20,975 bases of DNA. Source: Nanogingivalis sp963545035. GTDB taxonomy: Bacteria; Patescibacteriota; Saccharimonadia; Saccharimonadales; Saccharimonadaceae. The notes beneath the pieces are model-generated. The model worked only from the letters and a program-made list of their open reading frames with translations, had not been told where the DNA came from and made no database searches. The stretch lies in NCBI GenBank assembly GCA_963545035.1, contig CAUUHU010000008.1, positions 1 to 20,975 of the forward strand, given 5' to 3'. The translations under genes were made by a program, and so were the position numbers. Shown here in pieces: positions 14,449 to 20,975 of the stretch. Every line of letters starts with the position of its first letter. Positions within the stretch are counted from its first letter, which is position 1.

Positions 14449-15452
14449 TACTTCTCCTTACTACTACCTTTATGAATAATCTTATGTAAACCAAACCATT
14501 TTTGATTTTCTAGTTGTTCAACATTATTCTCTAAATTTTTTACATTATTTTCATGATGTTTGATGATTAACCCTTGCTCATCTATAAACTTCTGCCTGTC
14601 ATTTAATAACTTATTTCGTTCCAAAATCGAAATCTCTTTTTCCGCAAGATAATTCTCGAGTGTGGTTTGTTTTTCTAAAAGCTCCTTAGTTGCTTGTAAA
14701 AAATTAACTTTATCTTGATATTTTTGTAAAAATTTTATCTGCGTTTGAAGTAATCGTTGGTTTCTTTCTTGAATTTTTGAAAGATCTTCTGGATGGGAAT
14801 CTGATCCTGTAGCAAATCTATAAGCCACCATTGGCTCTTCTATTGTTGAGAGTTTAGTCTTGACAAATAATTCTAGCTGTATATCAAATGTATCATCAGG
14901 GGTTTTAGTATTAAGTGTGTTATTTATTTCCTTCATCAGTTCAGTATCAACTAACCATGTTGAAGCATTCGTAAAACCTTTAGAAATTAACATCTCAGTA
15001 AAATCTTCAGGCATTTTTACAAATTTTTCAGCAAAAGACTTTTTAAAAAGAATTTCGCCTTTCTCATTCTCAGTTTGAAAATCAGTATTACACCATTTTG
15101 AGTCTTTATTACTTTCGAGAAGATCAACTTGCCTTTGTAGCTTATTTTTACTAATCCAATAATCGTCACCATCACACCGAGCTATGTATTTTCCTCGAGC
15201 TTCATTGCATATTTTTTTCCAAGTTTTAGCAATTCCTAAATTTTTTTCATTTTCGAAGAAACGAATCTTCTCAGGATTTTCATTTGCAAATTTTCGAATA
15301 ATTTCAGGCGATGCATCAGTGGAGGCATCGTCAATAATTAGAATCTCAAACTCAAAACTAGTTTCTTGCATTAAAAAGCTCTCAATCGCTTGCGCGATCC
15401 ACTTTTCTTTATTAAAACTGGTACAGACTACAGAAACTAACGGATTTTTCAT
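14448..15452 (-). CDS. Family 2 glycosyltransferase with C-terminal coiled coil
   Basis: Residues 1-215 form a GT-A family 2 enzyme: PLVSVVCTSFNKEKWIAQAIES (4-25), ILIIDDASTDAS (37-48), NEKNLGIAKTWKKIC and the metal-binding RCDGDDYW (92-99), with ASTWLVDTEL as the acceptor-side region. Residues about 225-318 are rich in Leu, Gln, Glu, Lys and Asn with heptad-like spacing and should form a coiled coil; the tail ends KWFGLHKIIHKGSSKEK. Such tails can set chain length by forming a molecular ruler, as known for some ABC-dependent O-antigen systems, or mediate oligomers; either is inference here. AGGAG lies about 11 nt before the ATG. It follows the wzt terminator after 80 bp; I found no convincing promoter there, so read-through is possible. 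Confidence 0.9.
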   Translation of the reverse strand: MKNPLVSVVCTSFNKEKWIAQAIESFLMQETSFEFEILIIDDASTDASPEIIRKFANENPEKIRFFENEKNLGIAKTWKKICNEARGKYIARCDGDDYWISKNKLQRQVDLLESNKDSKWCNTDFQTENEKGEILFKKSFAEKFVKMPEDFTEMLISKGFTNASTWLVDTELMKEINNTLNTKTPDDTFDIQLELFVKTKLSTIEEPMVAYRFATGSDSHPEDLSKIQERNQRLLQTQIKFLQKYQDKVNFLQATKELLEKQTTLENYLAEKEISILERNKLLNDRQKFIDEQGLIIKHHENNVKNLENNVEQLENQKWFGLHKIIHKGSSKEK

Positions 15453-15505
15453 TTACTAATTTTCTCCTCAATAGATGTTTCAATTATTTAAACTAATATC
15501 CTAAA

Positions 15506-15534
15506 AGGATCACTCCCTTTTCTAAGATGATCCT
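15506..15534 (-). terminator. Probable terminator after wzt
   Basis: Minus-strand AGGATCA (15534-15528) pairs with TGATCCT (15512-15506); an inner TCTT/AAGG helix shortens the 15-nt loop. A short U stretch (TTTTAG) follows. It overlaps the TAG stop of wzt (15535-15533) and lies in the only sizeable gap (80 bp) between the ABC transporter and the glycosyltransferase genes. Moderate strength; partial read-through is plausible. Confidence 0.6.
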
Positions 15535-16732
15535 ATTTGATTCTTTCAACCTTAAAAACCTCGCTATTGAGTAACGCGTAGTCTGAAATTTCTTTTTTAT
15601 TTGAAAGCTTAAAAATTAAAGAATTTTCATCATTCGTAAAACCAATTAAGTTCTCATTACCACTCAACTTTTTATTAGCATCTCGAATTGAAGCAGTAAG
15701 CTTAAACTCGCTACTGTTAAATAACTCCATTGGAATTGAAAACCTCACCTTCCGGTCGCCACGGTCAACATAAACCTGGCTCGAATCATAGACAATTCCG
15801 CCACGGGTTTGATCAAACATAGCCACTGCAAGGAAGATTTTTTTCTTACCTACGTAATTGTACTCTACTTCAAATTCAAAATTCTCTTTATTTGATACGA
15901 CTTTTTTGCTAATTGCGTTAATCTTTAATTTAGTCAACTCATCATTCAAGCCAAGAACCTCTTGAGTCTCGGGCTCTTTCTTTCCAAGCTTTTCAAGATT
16001 TAATTGAGTGTAAGCTTCAACGACCTCATCGATACTTCCAAGAGAAGCAACTTCACCTTGATTAATCATGATAGCCTTATTGCAATATCTTCGCACAGAA
16101 GACATAGAGTGTGTTACAAGAATAACAGTTTTAGTCTTGTCTTTTTTAATTTTCGAAAAGAAATCATCACATTTTCGCTGAAAAGCTTCATCGCCAACCG
16201 CCAAAACTTCATCCAAAACTAGAATATCACCTTGAGCTTTAATTGCAATTGAAAAAGCCAAACGAACTTGCATTCCGCTGGAATAATTCTTTAATTTTTG
16301 GTCCATAAATTCTTCGAGTTCTGCAAATTCAACGATTTCGTCATACATTGCCGAAACTTCATCTTTCGAGAAGCCTAAAAGTGCACCGTTAAGGTAAATA
16401 TTTTCACGACCAGTTAATTCTGGATTAAACCCAACCCCAAGTTCAATAAACGGAATTAACGTTCCGTTAACTTTTACGGTTCCTTTTTCGGGTGTGTAAA
16501 TTTGTGAAATAATTTTTAACAGAGTTGATTTTCCTGAGCCGGTCCTCCCGACAATACCAAAAAAGTCGCCTTTTTCAACTTTGAACGAAATATCTTTTAA
16601 CACATGTTGCTCTTTGTAACCCTTAATTCCTTTTGTCCAGTTCACAAAAGCTTGTTTAATGCCGTTAGCCTGTTCGGTTGGTAAACGAAAACTTTTCGAA
16701 ACATGTTTTACCTCTAAAGCGTATTTTCCCAT
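15533..16732 (-). CDS. wzt: ABC polysaccharide exporter ATP-binding protein with C-terminal Wzt-like domain
   Basis: ATPase of an ABC-2 exporter that moves lipid-linked polysaccharide across the membrane. The 399 residues comprise the nucleotide-binding domain (1-245) and an extra C-terminal domain (about 250-399) of the Wzt_C type, a beta sandwich that in known Wzt proteins recognises the finished polymer. Motifs: Walker A GRTGSGKST (62-70), the signature YSSGMQVRLAF (150-160), Walker B ILVLDEVLAVGDE (170-182), and the switch His in VTHS (207-209). LIPFIELGVGFNPELTGRENIYLNG (92-116) is typical of the TagH/Wzt group. The start is coupled to wzm by TAATG. The C-terminal domain suggests a defined substrate, with chain-end or chain-length recognition. 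Confidence 0.94.
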   Translation of the reverse strand: MGKYALEVKHVSKSFRLPTEQANGIKQAFVNWTKGIKGYKEQHVLKDISFKVEKGDFFGIVGRTGSGKSTLLKIISQIYTPEKGTVKVNGTLIPFIELGVGFNPELTGRENIYLNGALLGFSKDEVSAMYDEIVEFAELEEFMDQKLKNYSSGMQVRLAFSIAIKAQGDILVLDEVLAVGDEAFQRKCDDFFSKIKKDKTKTVILVTHSMSSVRRYCNKAIMINQGEVASLGSIDEVVEAYTQLNLEKLGKKEPETQEVLGLNDELTKLKINAISKKVVSNKENFEFEVEYNYVGKKKIFLAVAMFDQTRGGIVYDSSQVYVDRGDRKVRFSIPMELFNSSEFKLTASIRDANKKLSGNENLIGFTNDENSLIFKLSNKKEISDYALLNSEVFKVERIK

Positions 16733-17556
16733 TACATAATCTCCGCAAATTTCTTTGAATTTTTATTAAAATACCAAAGTCCGAAAACAACTAAAAATAT
16801 TGCTAGCGAAATTGGAATTAGCGCAACCCAATAATTTTGAAATAGTGACCAGAAGGTTGGTGTTTCTAGCGCAATTAAATTATGACGAATATCCTGAATT
16901 GCGAACGCGATTGGATTAAGCATCATTAATTTCGCAACCGATACACCAAAAATAGAAACTTTTTCAACCATTGAAATTGGATACATAATTGGCATTGAAT
17001 ACACTAAAATCTGCATAAAGACCTCCCAAATATGCGAAACATCCCGGAATTTAACATATAAAGTCGATAAGATTAACGCAAGACCAAAAGCAACCGCAAA
17101 TAGTAGAATAATATTAAAAGGTAGCCACAAAACTGTTAAGTGGTATTTCACTCCTGCAAATAATGCAAACGCTAGTACTACTAAAAGATTTATCGAAAGT
17201 GAGATTAAAGCACTCACCATCGAAGAAAGAATTACGATATATTTTGGAAAATTAATTTTCCGCATCAAATCACCGCGAGCGACAATGGATGTCATTCCTA
17301 GTGTTACAGCTTCGGTGAAAAATGCCCAAAGCGAAAGACCCAAAAGTAGCGTGATTGCATAGTTAGGAATTGAAGGGTCAGTAATCCGCAAAAATTTAAC
17401 AAAAACAAAGTACATCACCACACAAATCATAAGCGGTTTTAATACTGACCATAGAATCCCCAAAACTGACCCTTGGTACCTTAATTTAAAATCTGTTTTA
17501 ACGAGCTCCGCAAGTAAGACTCGGTTTCTCTTATCAAAAAATCCCATTTTAGTCAT
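16732..17556 (-). CDS. wzm: ABC-2 polysaccharide exporter permease
   Basis: Membrane partner of Wzt, forming the channel that exports a lipid-linked glycan. It has 274 residues, normal for the family, with about six hydrophobic segments. The N-terminal motif LVKTDFKLRYQGSVLGILWSVLKPLM (residues 18-43) is diagnostic of the Wzm/TagG/KpsM-like ABC-2 group, and FRDVSHIWEVFMQILVYSMPIMYPI (about 169-193) is the second conserved stretch. The ATG at 17556 has no ribosome site and lies about 10 nt behind an extended -10, so the operon seems to be leaderless; a later ATG at 17547 also lacks one. It is followed directly by wzt (TAATG overlap). Confidence 0.94.
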   Translation of the reverse strand: MTKMGFFDKRNRVLLAELVKTDFKLRYQGSVLGILWSVLKPLMICVVMYFVFVKFLRITDPSIPNYAITLLLGLSLWAFFTEAVTLGMTSIVARGDLMRKINFPKYIVILSSMVSALISLSINLLVVLAFALFAGVKYHLTVLWLPFNIILLFAVAFGLALILSTLYVKFRDVSHIWEVFMQILVYSMPIMYPISMVEKVSIFGVSVAKLMMLNPIAFAIQDIRHNLIALETPTFWSLFQNYWVALIPISLAIFLVVFGLWYFNKNSKKFAEIM

Positions 17557-17566
17557 TATGCTTACA

Positions 17567-17575
17567 ATTATACCA
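17567..17575 (-). promoter_or_regulatory. Extended -10 promoter of wzm-wzt, nearly leaderless
   Basis: TGGTATAAT (17575-17567), a full extended -10, lies 10 nt before the ATG at 17556. No clear -35 is present at 17 bp; that position falls in the T-run of the upstream terminator. The transcript leader would be about 2-4 nt. Confidence 0.6.
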
Positions 17576-17584
17576 TATTAATCT

Positions 17585-17621
17585 ATTAAAAAAAAGATCA
17601 CCCTCGAGAGAGTGATCTTTT
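17585..17621 (-). terminator. Strong intrinsic terminator after the lectin-muramidase gene
   Basis: Minus-strand AAAAGATCACTCT (17621-17609) pairs with AGGGTGATCTTTT (17604-17592): a 13-bp stem with one G-U and a CTCG loop, followed by at least eight T. It starts 4 nt after the TAA stop. It is the clearest terminator in the window and isolates this gene pair from wzm-wzt. Confidence 0.93.
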
Positions 17622-17625
17622 AAAA

Positions 17626-19902
17626 CTATTGTTTTAATTTCCACTGTTGAGAAAGAGTCTGATTTCTTGAGTATAGCTGCAACTTTGTGCCAGATACGCC
17701 TATCATTCCTCCAGAAACATCTATAGTTTTATTCGAATCACAAGCAGATAAAATTTCATACAAGCCATTATCGCTCTTTAATATTTTCCACTTTTGAGCA
17801 CAAGTTCCATTATAGTCATAAAGCTGGAGTTTCGTACCGTTCGATATTTTACCACCAGACACATCAATCACTTTGCCATTATCGCTACGGATGATATAAA
17901 GATTATCTGAAGTTTTTTCAATAGTAAAATTCTGAGCAAGTGTTTTATTTTGGTTATATATCTGTAGATTTGCACCATTAGTCATTCTACCACTAGCTAT
18001 ATCCATCGCTAATGTAGTCGTGGTTGAAACTACATGCTTGCCTTCCACTTCATCACTATTAGATGTTTGTTCGTCTAAAGCCTTGATGGTGTTAATATCC
18101 TCAATCTTCCATCTTTGCGCATCAGTATTATTAGAGCTATAACCTTGAAGATATGAACCACTAGTATTGATGACGCCATTGACAACATCTATGACAAAAC
18201 CTCCAGAACAAGCATTTTGAATCTTATACGCGCCTCTTTCGTCAGCATGGATTGACCAAAGCTGTTCACAAGAATTTTGTCTATCATGGTTGAAGCGTAA
18301 TTGCTTAGCGTTTACATTTTCAGTTATTTCCAAAAAACTTCCACTAGATATACTTTTAATTTTATAGAACACTCCATCATGCTTTTTAATCTCAAATTGT
18401 TGAGTTGGACTATTCGAGATTAAATCTACAATATAGGCAGAAGCTTCTTCACTTTTAATACTCACAACCTTATTAGATACAAAATTCGAAATCTTAAATG
18501 TTCCATTTAGGCCTTGAGATAAAGATTTAATATTAAACTCTTGAGACGGTGTATCATTTCGACTATAAAGTTGAAGTTTAGCACCAGAAGAATTTATATT
18601 TCCGCCAGCTATATCTAATGCTTTATTTCCGTTGCATTTAGAAAGAATTTCAATCTTTCCATTAGATTTTCTATTTAAAGCCCATTTTTGCGCACAAGTG
18701 CCGTTATAATCGTAAAGTTGAACCGAAGCTCCGTTAATGGTTCTTCCGCCAGCTACGTCAAGAACTTTTCCCGATCCTAAGTTTCTAATAACGTAATATC
18801 CGTCGTCAGTCTGTTCAAACGAAAATTGTTGCGCCTTAGAACTATTTGCATTATAGATTTGAACACGAGCACCATTTGAATTGATCGCACCGTTTTCAAT
18901 ATCTAAATTCAATGAAGAATTAGCCGAAACTGCATAAGAATCTTTCGGTAAAGCCACGTTAGATTTAACAATTTCAACCTTATCGTCAATAGTTGAACCA
19001 AATAACTGATTATAGAACATGAAGAAATTACGATTTCCGTAAGCACCACAATTTGCAGTTCCTGGGAAGTTTGCAAGTGCTGCATCGTTTGGAACATATG
19101 GAGTGTAGATATACAAGCTTAGTGTTGCAACATTTTCAATATTAACTCGTTTTGTTCCACATGCTGGATTTGGTGAATATTGTATGTTATTCCAACCAAT
19201 TCTCAAAGAGTATCCGCCATCCTTATAGTGATCTTTATAATATTTTAATTGCCAAGCAGCAAGAGTCATCTGTTTATAAAAACCAGCTTTCGAATTTACA
19301 CAAGCAGCAGTATAATTCGGCCCAGAATCAGGACAACCATAGCCCATTGCATATTTATATTGCCCCTTTACAGGCCAATTATCATTTAAAACATTCTGTG
19401 ATTCTTTTTTCAATAATACTAAAAGGACTTTAGGGCTAATTCCGTATTCTTGAGCAGCATTATAAATAATTTGCGCAGCTGATATTCCACCGCTAAACGC
19501 ACCACCACCTTTTTCGAAAGAAGTCTCACCCGTATTTGGATTTTCATGATAGTTATTTATACAAACATACGGCGGTTGATGCCAATAACTCGAACGTTGA
19601 GCCGCCGCAAATTGCGCCGCAGTTCGTCCGTCATTCCTACCAGATGGACCGCTCCCCCAAGTATCACATTGTCCAACTTGGCTATTTAAAAATGCCTGAA
19701 TTTGTTGAACATTCATAGAGTCTTTATCGTAAAAAACACTATCATCAATAATTCTTCCCGGGTTAAAATCAGTCGCGCGCACCGCACTCGAGATATTCCT
19801 AATTATAGCTAAAGCACTAAAAACAATTAGTGCTACAACTGGAACTCCAATAAAAACTGCTTTTCTAAATTCTCTATTTCTCGATCGTAAAACTTTGAGC
19901 AT
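17626..19902 (-). CDS. Secreted lysozyme-like protein with three ricin-type lectin trefoils
   Basis: The 758-residue protein has a basic N-terminus, a membrane or signal segment (residues 15-34), and a lysozyme-like region at about 60-305. That region contains ISAAQIIYNAAQEYGISPKVLLVLLKKES (140-168), with Glu167 as candidate catalytic acid, AMGYGCPDSGP (185-195) and NRNFFMFYNQLFGST; its six cysteines could form disulfides. Similar domains occur in actinobacterial secreted proteins. The rest is nine beta-trefoil repeats, each ending Q-x-W or Q-x-F (358, 405, 454, 501, 547, 596, 657, 704 and 752), i.e. three ricin-B-like lectin domains. The first and third are very alike, with LQLYDYNGTCAQKW-like and LQLYSRN-like stretches in both, indicating duplication. 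It probably cleaves peptidoglycan and binds carbohydrate at the surface of the cell or of a host. The start has AAGGA upstream and overlaps the preceding gene by 29 bp. Confidence 0.85.
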   Translation of the reverse strand: MLKVLRSRNREFRKAVFIGVPVVALIVFSALAIIRNISSAVRATDFNPGRIIDDSVFYDKDSMNVQQIQAFLNSQVGQCDTWGSGPSGRNDGRTAAQFAAAQRSSYWHQPPYVCINNYHENPNTGETSFEKGGGAFSGGISAAQIIYNAAQEYGISPKVLLVLLKKESQNVLNDNWPVKGQYKYAMGYGCPDSGPNYTAACVNSKAGFYKQMTLAAWQLKYYKDHYKDGGYSLRIGWNNIQYSPNPACGTKRVNIENVATLSLYIYTPYVPNDAALANFPGTANCGAYGNRNFFMFYNQLFGSTIDDKVEIVKSNVALPKDSYAVSANSSLNLDIENGAINSNGARVQIYNANSSKAQQFSFEQTDDGYYVIRNLGSGKVLDVAGGRTINGASVQLYDYNGTCAQKWALNRKSNGKIEILSKCNGNKALDIAGGNINSSGAKLQLYSRNDTPSQEFNIKSLSQGLNGTFKISNFVSNKVVSIKSEEASAYIVDLISNSPTQQFEIKKHDGVFYKIKSISSGSFLEITENVNAKQLRFNHDRQNSCEQLWSIHADERGAYKIQNACSGGFVIDVVNGVINTSGSYLQGYSSNNTDAQRWKIEDINTIKALDEQTSNSDEVEGKHVVSTTTTLAMDIASGRMTNGANLQIYNQNKTLAQNFTIEKTSDNLYIIRSDNGKVIDVSGGKISNGTKLQLYDYNGTCAQKWKILKSDNGLYEILSACDSNKTIDVSGGMIGVSGTKLQLYSRNQTLSQQWKLKQ

Positions 19903-20485
19903 CAGATTTTCCTTCTTGTTTTTGTTTTATATTTTTATATGTTGTCACCGCAGTCCACTTACCAGATTTAAGATCATTATCACTGATTTTTTTCGAGACA
20001 GCCTTACAATATTTGTTATTTGGACTTTCCAAAATTTCAGTTGAGAGTTCAATAGTAGTTCCATCCGTATGAGTTAGAGTATATGAACATTTTCCATTTC
20101 CATCATCGTAAAGTAACCCCGAAATCTGTCCAGCAACACGAACCGCACCATCTTCAACTTGAACCGTTGTGTAAGTCGGAAAACTAGTATATCCCGATGC
20201 ATCAGTAGTTCCTTCTGCGCGATCAGTTGTTGTATTCTTAGTTTTCGAATCAATAATCTTCTTTTCGGATTCATCTTGTTTTTTATTCTCATCTTCAGAT
20301 TTTTTTGAATCCATTTCCTTATCTTCGACTTTCGAAGTTTTTTCTTCTTTTTTATTTTCGCTTTTATTGCTCTTTTGTGAATTTATCCACCAAAAAGCCC
20401 CGCCGGCTCCAAGTAATAAAATAATCGCAATAATTACGAAAGCAATAATTTTAGTTTTTTTAGTATTTTGTCTATTTATTTTCAT
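19874..20485 (-). CDS. Membrane-anchored protein with charged stalk and outer beta domain
   Basis: I do not recognise a named family. The 203 residues show a basic cytoplasmic N-terminus (1-12), one membrane segment (13-35; IIAFVIIAIILLLGAGGAFWWI), a highly charged Lys/Glu/Asp/Ser stalk (36-90) and an extracytoplasmic domain (95-203) with alternating strand-like segments (TTVQVEDGAVRVAGQISG, SYTLTHTDGTTIELSTEI, KWTAVTTYKN). Two cysteines, C133 and C160, could form a disulfide. The outer domain could be an immunoglobulin- or carbohydrate-binding-like sandwich, but that is a guess from pattern. AGGAG lies 6 nt before the ATG behind a good promoter. The gene overlaps the lectin-muramidase by 29 bp, so the two are co-translated and may work together at the cell surface. 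Confidence 0.78.
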   Translation of the reverse strand: MKINRQNTKKTKIIAFVIIAIILLLGAGGAFWWINSQKSNKSENKKEEKTSKVEDKEMDSKKSEDENKKQDESEKKIIDSKTKNTTTDRAEGTTDASGYTSFPTYTTVQVEDGAVRVAGQISGLLYDDGNGKCSYTLTHTDGTTIELSTEILESPNNKYCKAVSKKISDNDLKSGKWTAVTTYKNIKQKQEGKSDAQSFTIEK

Positions 20486-20501
20486 TTTTTCTCCTGAGAC
20501 A

Positions 20502-20530
20502 ATTTTATCATAAGCTCAATAAAAAATCAA
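20502..20530 (-). promoter_or_regulatory. Promoter of the surface-protein pair
   Basis: TTGATT (20530-20525) and TAAAAT (20507-20502) are 17 bp apart, with a TGA extended -10. The expected start is about 7 nt on, at the first base of AGGAG (20495-20491), so the leader would be only about 10 nt with the ribosome site at its very 5' end. Confidence 0.75.
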
Positions 20531-20558
20531 CGTTTTTCCAGTTTTTTAAAACTTTTTA

Positions 20559-20567
20559 TGTTATAAT
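20559..20567 (+). promoter_or_regulatory. Extended -10 promoter of the GT2 gene, probably leaderless
   Basis: TGTTATAAT (20559-20567) lies 9 nt before the ATG at 20577, and no ribosome site is present. The -10 sits in an odd palindrome, GTTATA/TATAAC (20560-20572). No clear -35 at the usual distance. Confidence 0.6.
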
Positions 20568-20576
20568 ATAACTATT

Positions 20577-20975
20577 ATGAAAAAACTCGTCACGATTATG
20601 ATACCCGCCTATAATGAGGAAAAAGCTCTACCAAAACTTTTCGAAAGGCTAGATATTTTAGCCAACAACGTAACAAAATATGATTTCGAATTCCTTTTTA
20701 TAAATGACGGGTCGAAAGATCAAACAATGGAAATCATTCACGACCAAAGCGAAAAAGACTCGCGAATTTCATACATTAATTTAAGCCGTAATTTTGGCAA
20801 AGAAAATGCAATGCTTGCTGGATTTGATTATGCTAAAGGTGATGCCTTGGTGATTATTGATGCCGACCTCCAAGATCCGCCTGAATTAATTCCTGCGATG
20901 ATTAATCTTTGGGAGGATGGCTATGATGATATTTACGCTAAACGCGAATCTCGTGAAGGTGAAACTTGGCTTAAA
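20577..20975 (+). CDS. DPM1/GtrB-like family 2 glycosyltransferase (N-terminal part, cut by window edge)
   Basis: The 133 codons visible begin KKLVTIMIPAYNEEKALPKLFERL, continue with FEFLFINDGSKDQTMEII and YINLSRNFGKENAMLAGFDYAKGDALVIIDADLQDPPELIPAMI. DADLQDPPELI is the hallmark of enzymes that transfer a sugar from a nucleotide donor to polyprenyl (or dolichyl) phosphate, such as GtrB, ArnC and DPM1. Family members have about 300-330 residues and often two C-terminal membrane helices, which lie outside the window. The product, a polyprenyl-phosphate sugar, would be a donor for GT-C enzymes such as the one at 10092-11903. It is divergent from the surface-protein pair and seems to be leaderless. 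Confidence 0.93.
   Translation, partial: MKKLVTIMIPAYNEEKALPKLFERLDILANNVTKYDFEFLFINDGSKDQTMEIIHDQSEKDSRISYINLSRNFGKENAMLAGFDYAKGDALVIIDADLQDPPELIPAMINLWEDGYDDIYAKRESREGETWLK

Noticed and set aside
15453..15505. Separate promoter for the GT2 gene at 15452
   Set aside because: Only weak -10-like strings are present, and no -35 stands at a suitable distance.
17640..18960. Repeated stretches in the lectin gene as possible DNA repeats or an array
   Set aside because: The similarity is at protein level, with period about 47 residues and Q-x-W/F ends; base identity is too patchy for a CRISPR array or recent tandem repeat.

Overview
The window looks like a piece of a small, AT-rich, gene-dense genome, most likely Candidatus Saccharibacteria (TM7, Patescibacteria). 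This is an inference. It rests on the A+T-rich coding sequence, very short gaps, many 1-53 bp gene overlaps, an arginine deiminase gene as known from host-associated Saccharibacteria, and a secreted lysozyme-like/lectin protein whose catalytic region resembles proteins I know from actinobacteria and this phylum. The genetic code reads as standard. I saw no rRNA, tRNA, CRISPR array or insertion sequence, and no gene-free stretch longer than about 140 bp.

Layout. At the left edge (1-579, minus) is the N-terminal part of arginine deiminase, divergent from a small Cys-containing protein of unknown function (717-1034, plus); both have good promoters. Next come an MscS-family channel (1053-2000) and a five-gene polysaccharide operon read leftwards from 8016: polyprenyl-phosphate glycosyl-1-phosphate transferase, family-4-type glycosyltransferase, Wzy/O-antigen-ligase-like membrane protein, LytR-CpsA-Psr attachment enzyme, and a small LexA-type DNA-binding protein without a protease domain. 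rmlA (8101-8979) is a single-gene unit with its own promoter, a palindrome at the transcription start and a terminator. Four genes from 9101 to 15452 encode a GT2, a GT-C-like membrane protein, a double-domain glycosyltransferase and a GT2 with a coiled-coil tail. Before them lie the Wzt/Wzm ABC polysaccharide exporter (15533-17556), then a secreted muramidase-like protein with three lectin trefoils and its membrane-anchored partner (17626-20485). At the right edge a divergent DPM1/GtrB-like glycosyltransferase begins (20577, plus).

Together the genes describe synthesis, export and cell-wall attachment of a surface polysaccharide: RmlA supplies dTDP-sugar, the phosphotransferase primes the lipid carrier, several glycosyltransferases extend the chain, Wzm/Wzt exports it or a second polymer, Wzy may polymerise it, and the LCP enzyme may link it to peptidoglycan. 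The secreted lectin-muramidase may act on the wall of the cell itself or of a host bacterium.

Points worth a second look: four operon-leading genes appear to be transcribed leaderless; the 6-mer TTCGAA is strongly over-represented (about 50 sites) in all reading frames; a 25-bp palindrome sits on the rmlA start point; and a LexA-type repressor domain has replaced its protease with a short helical tail.
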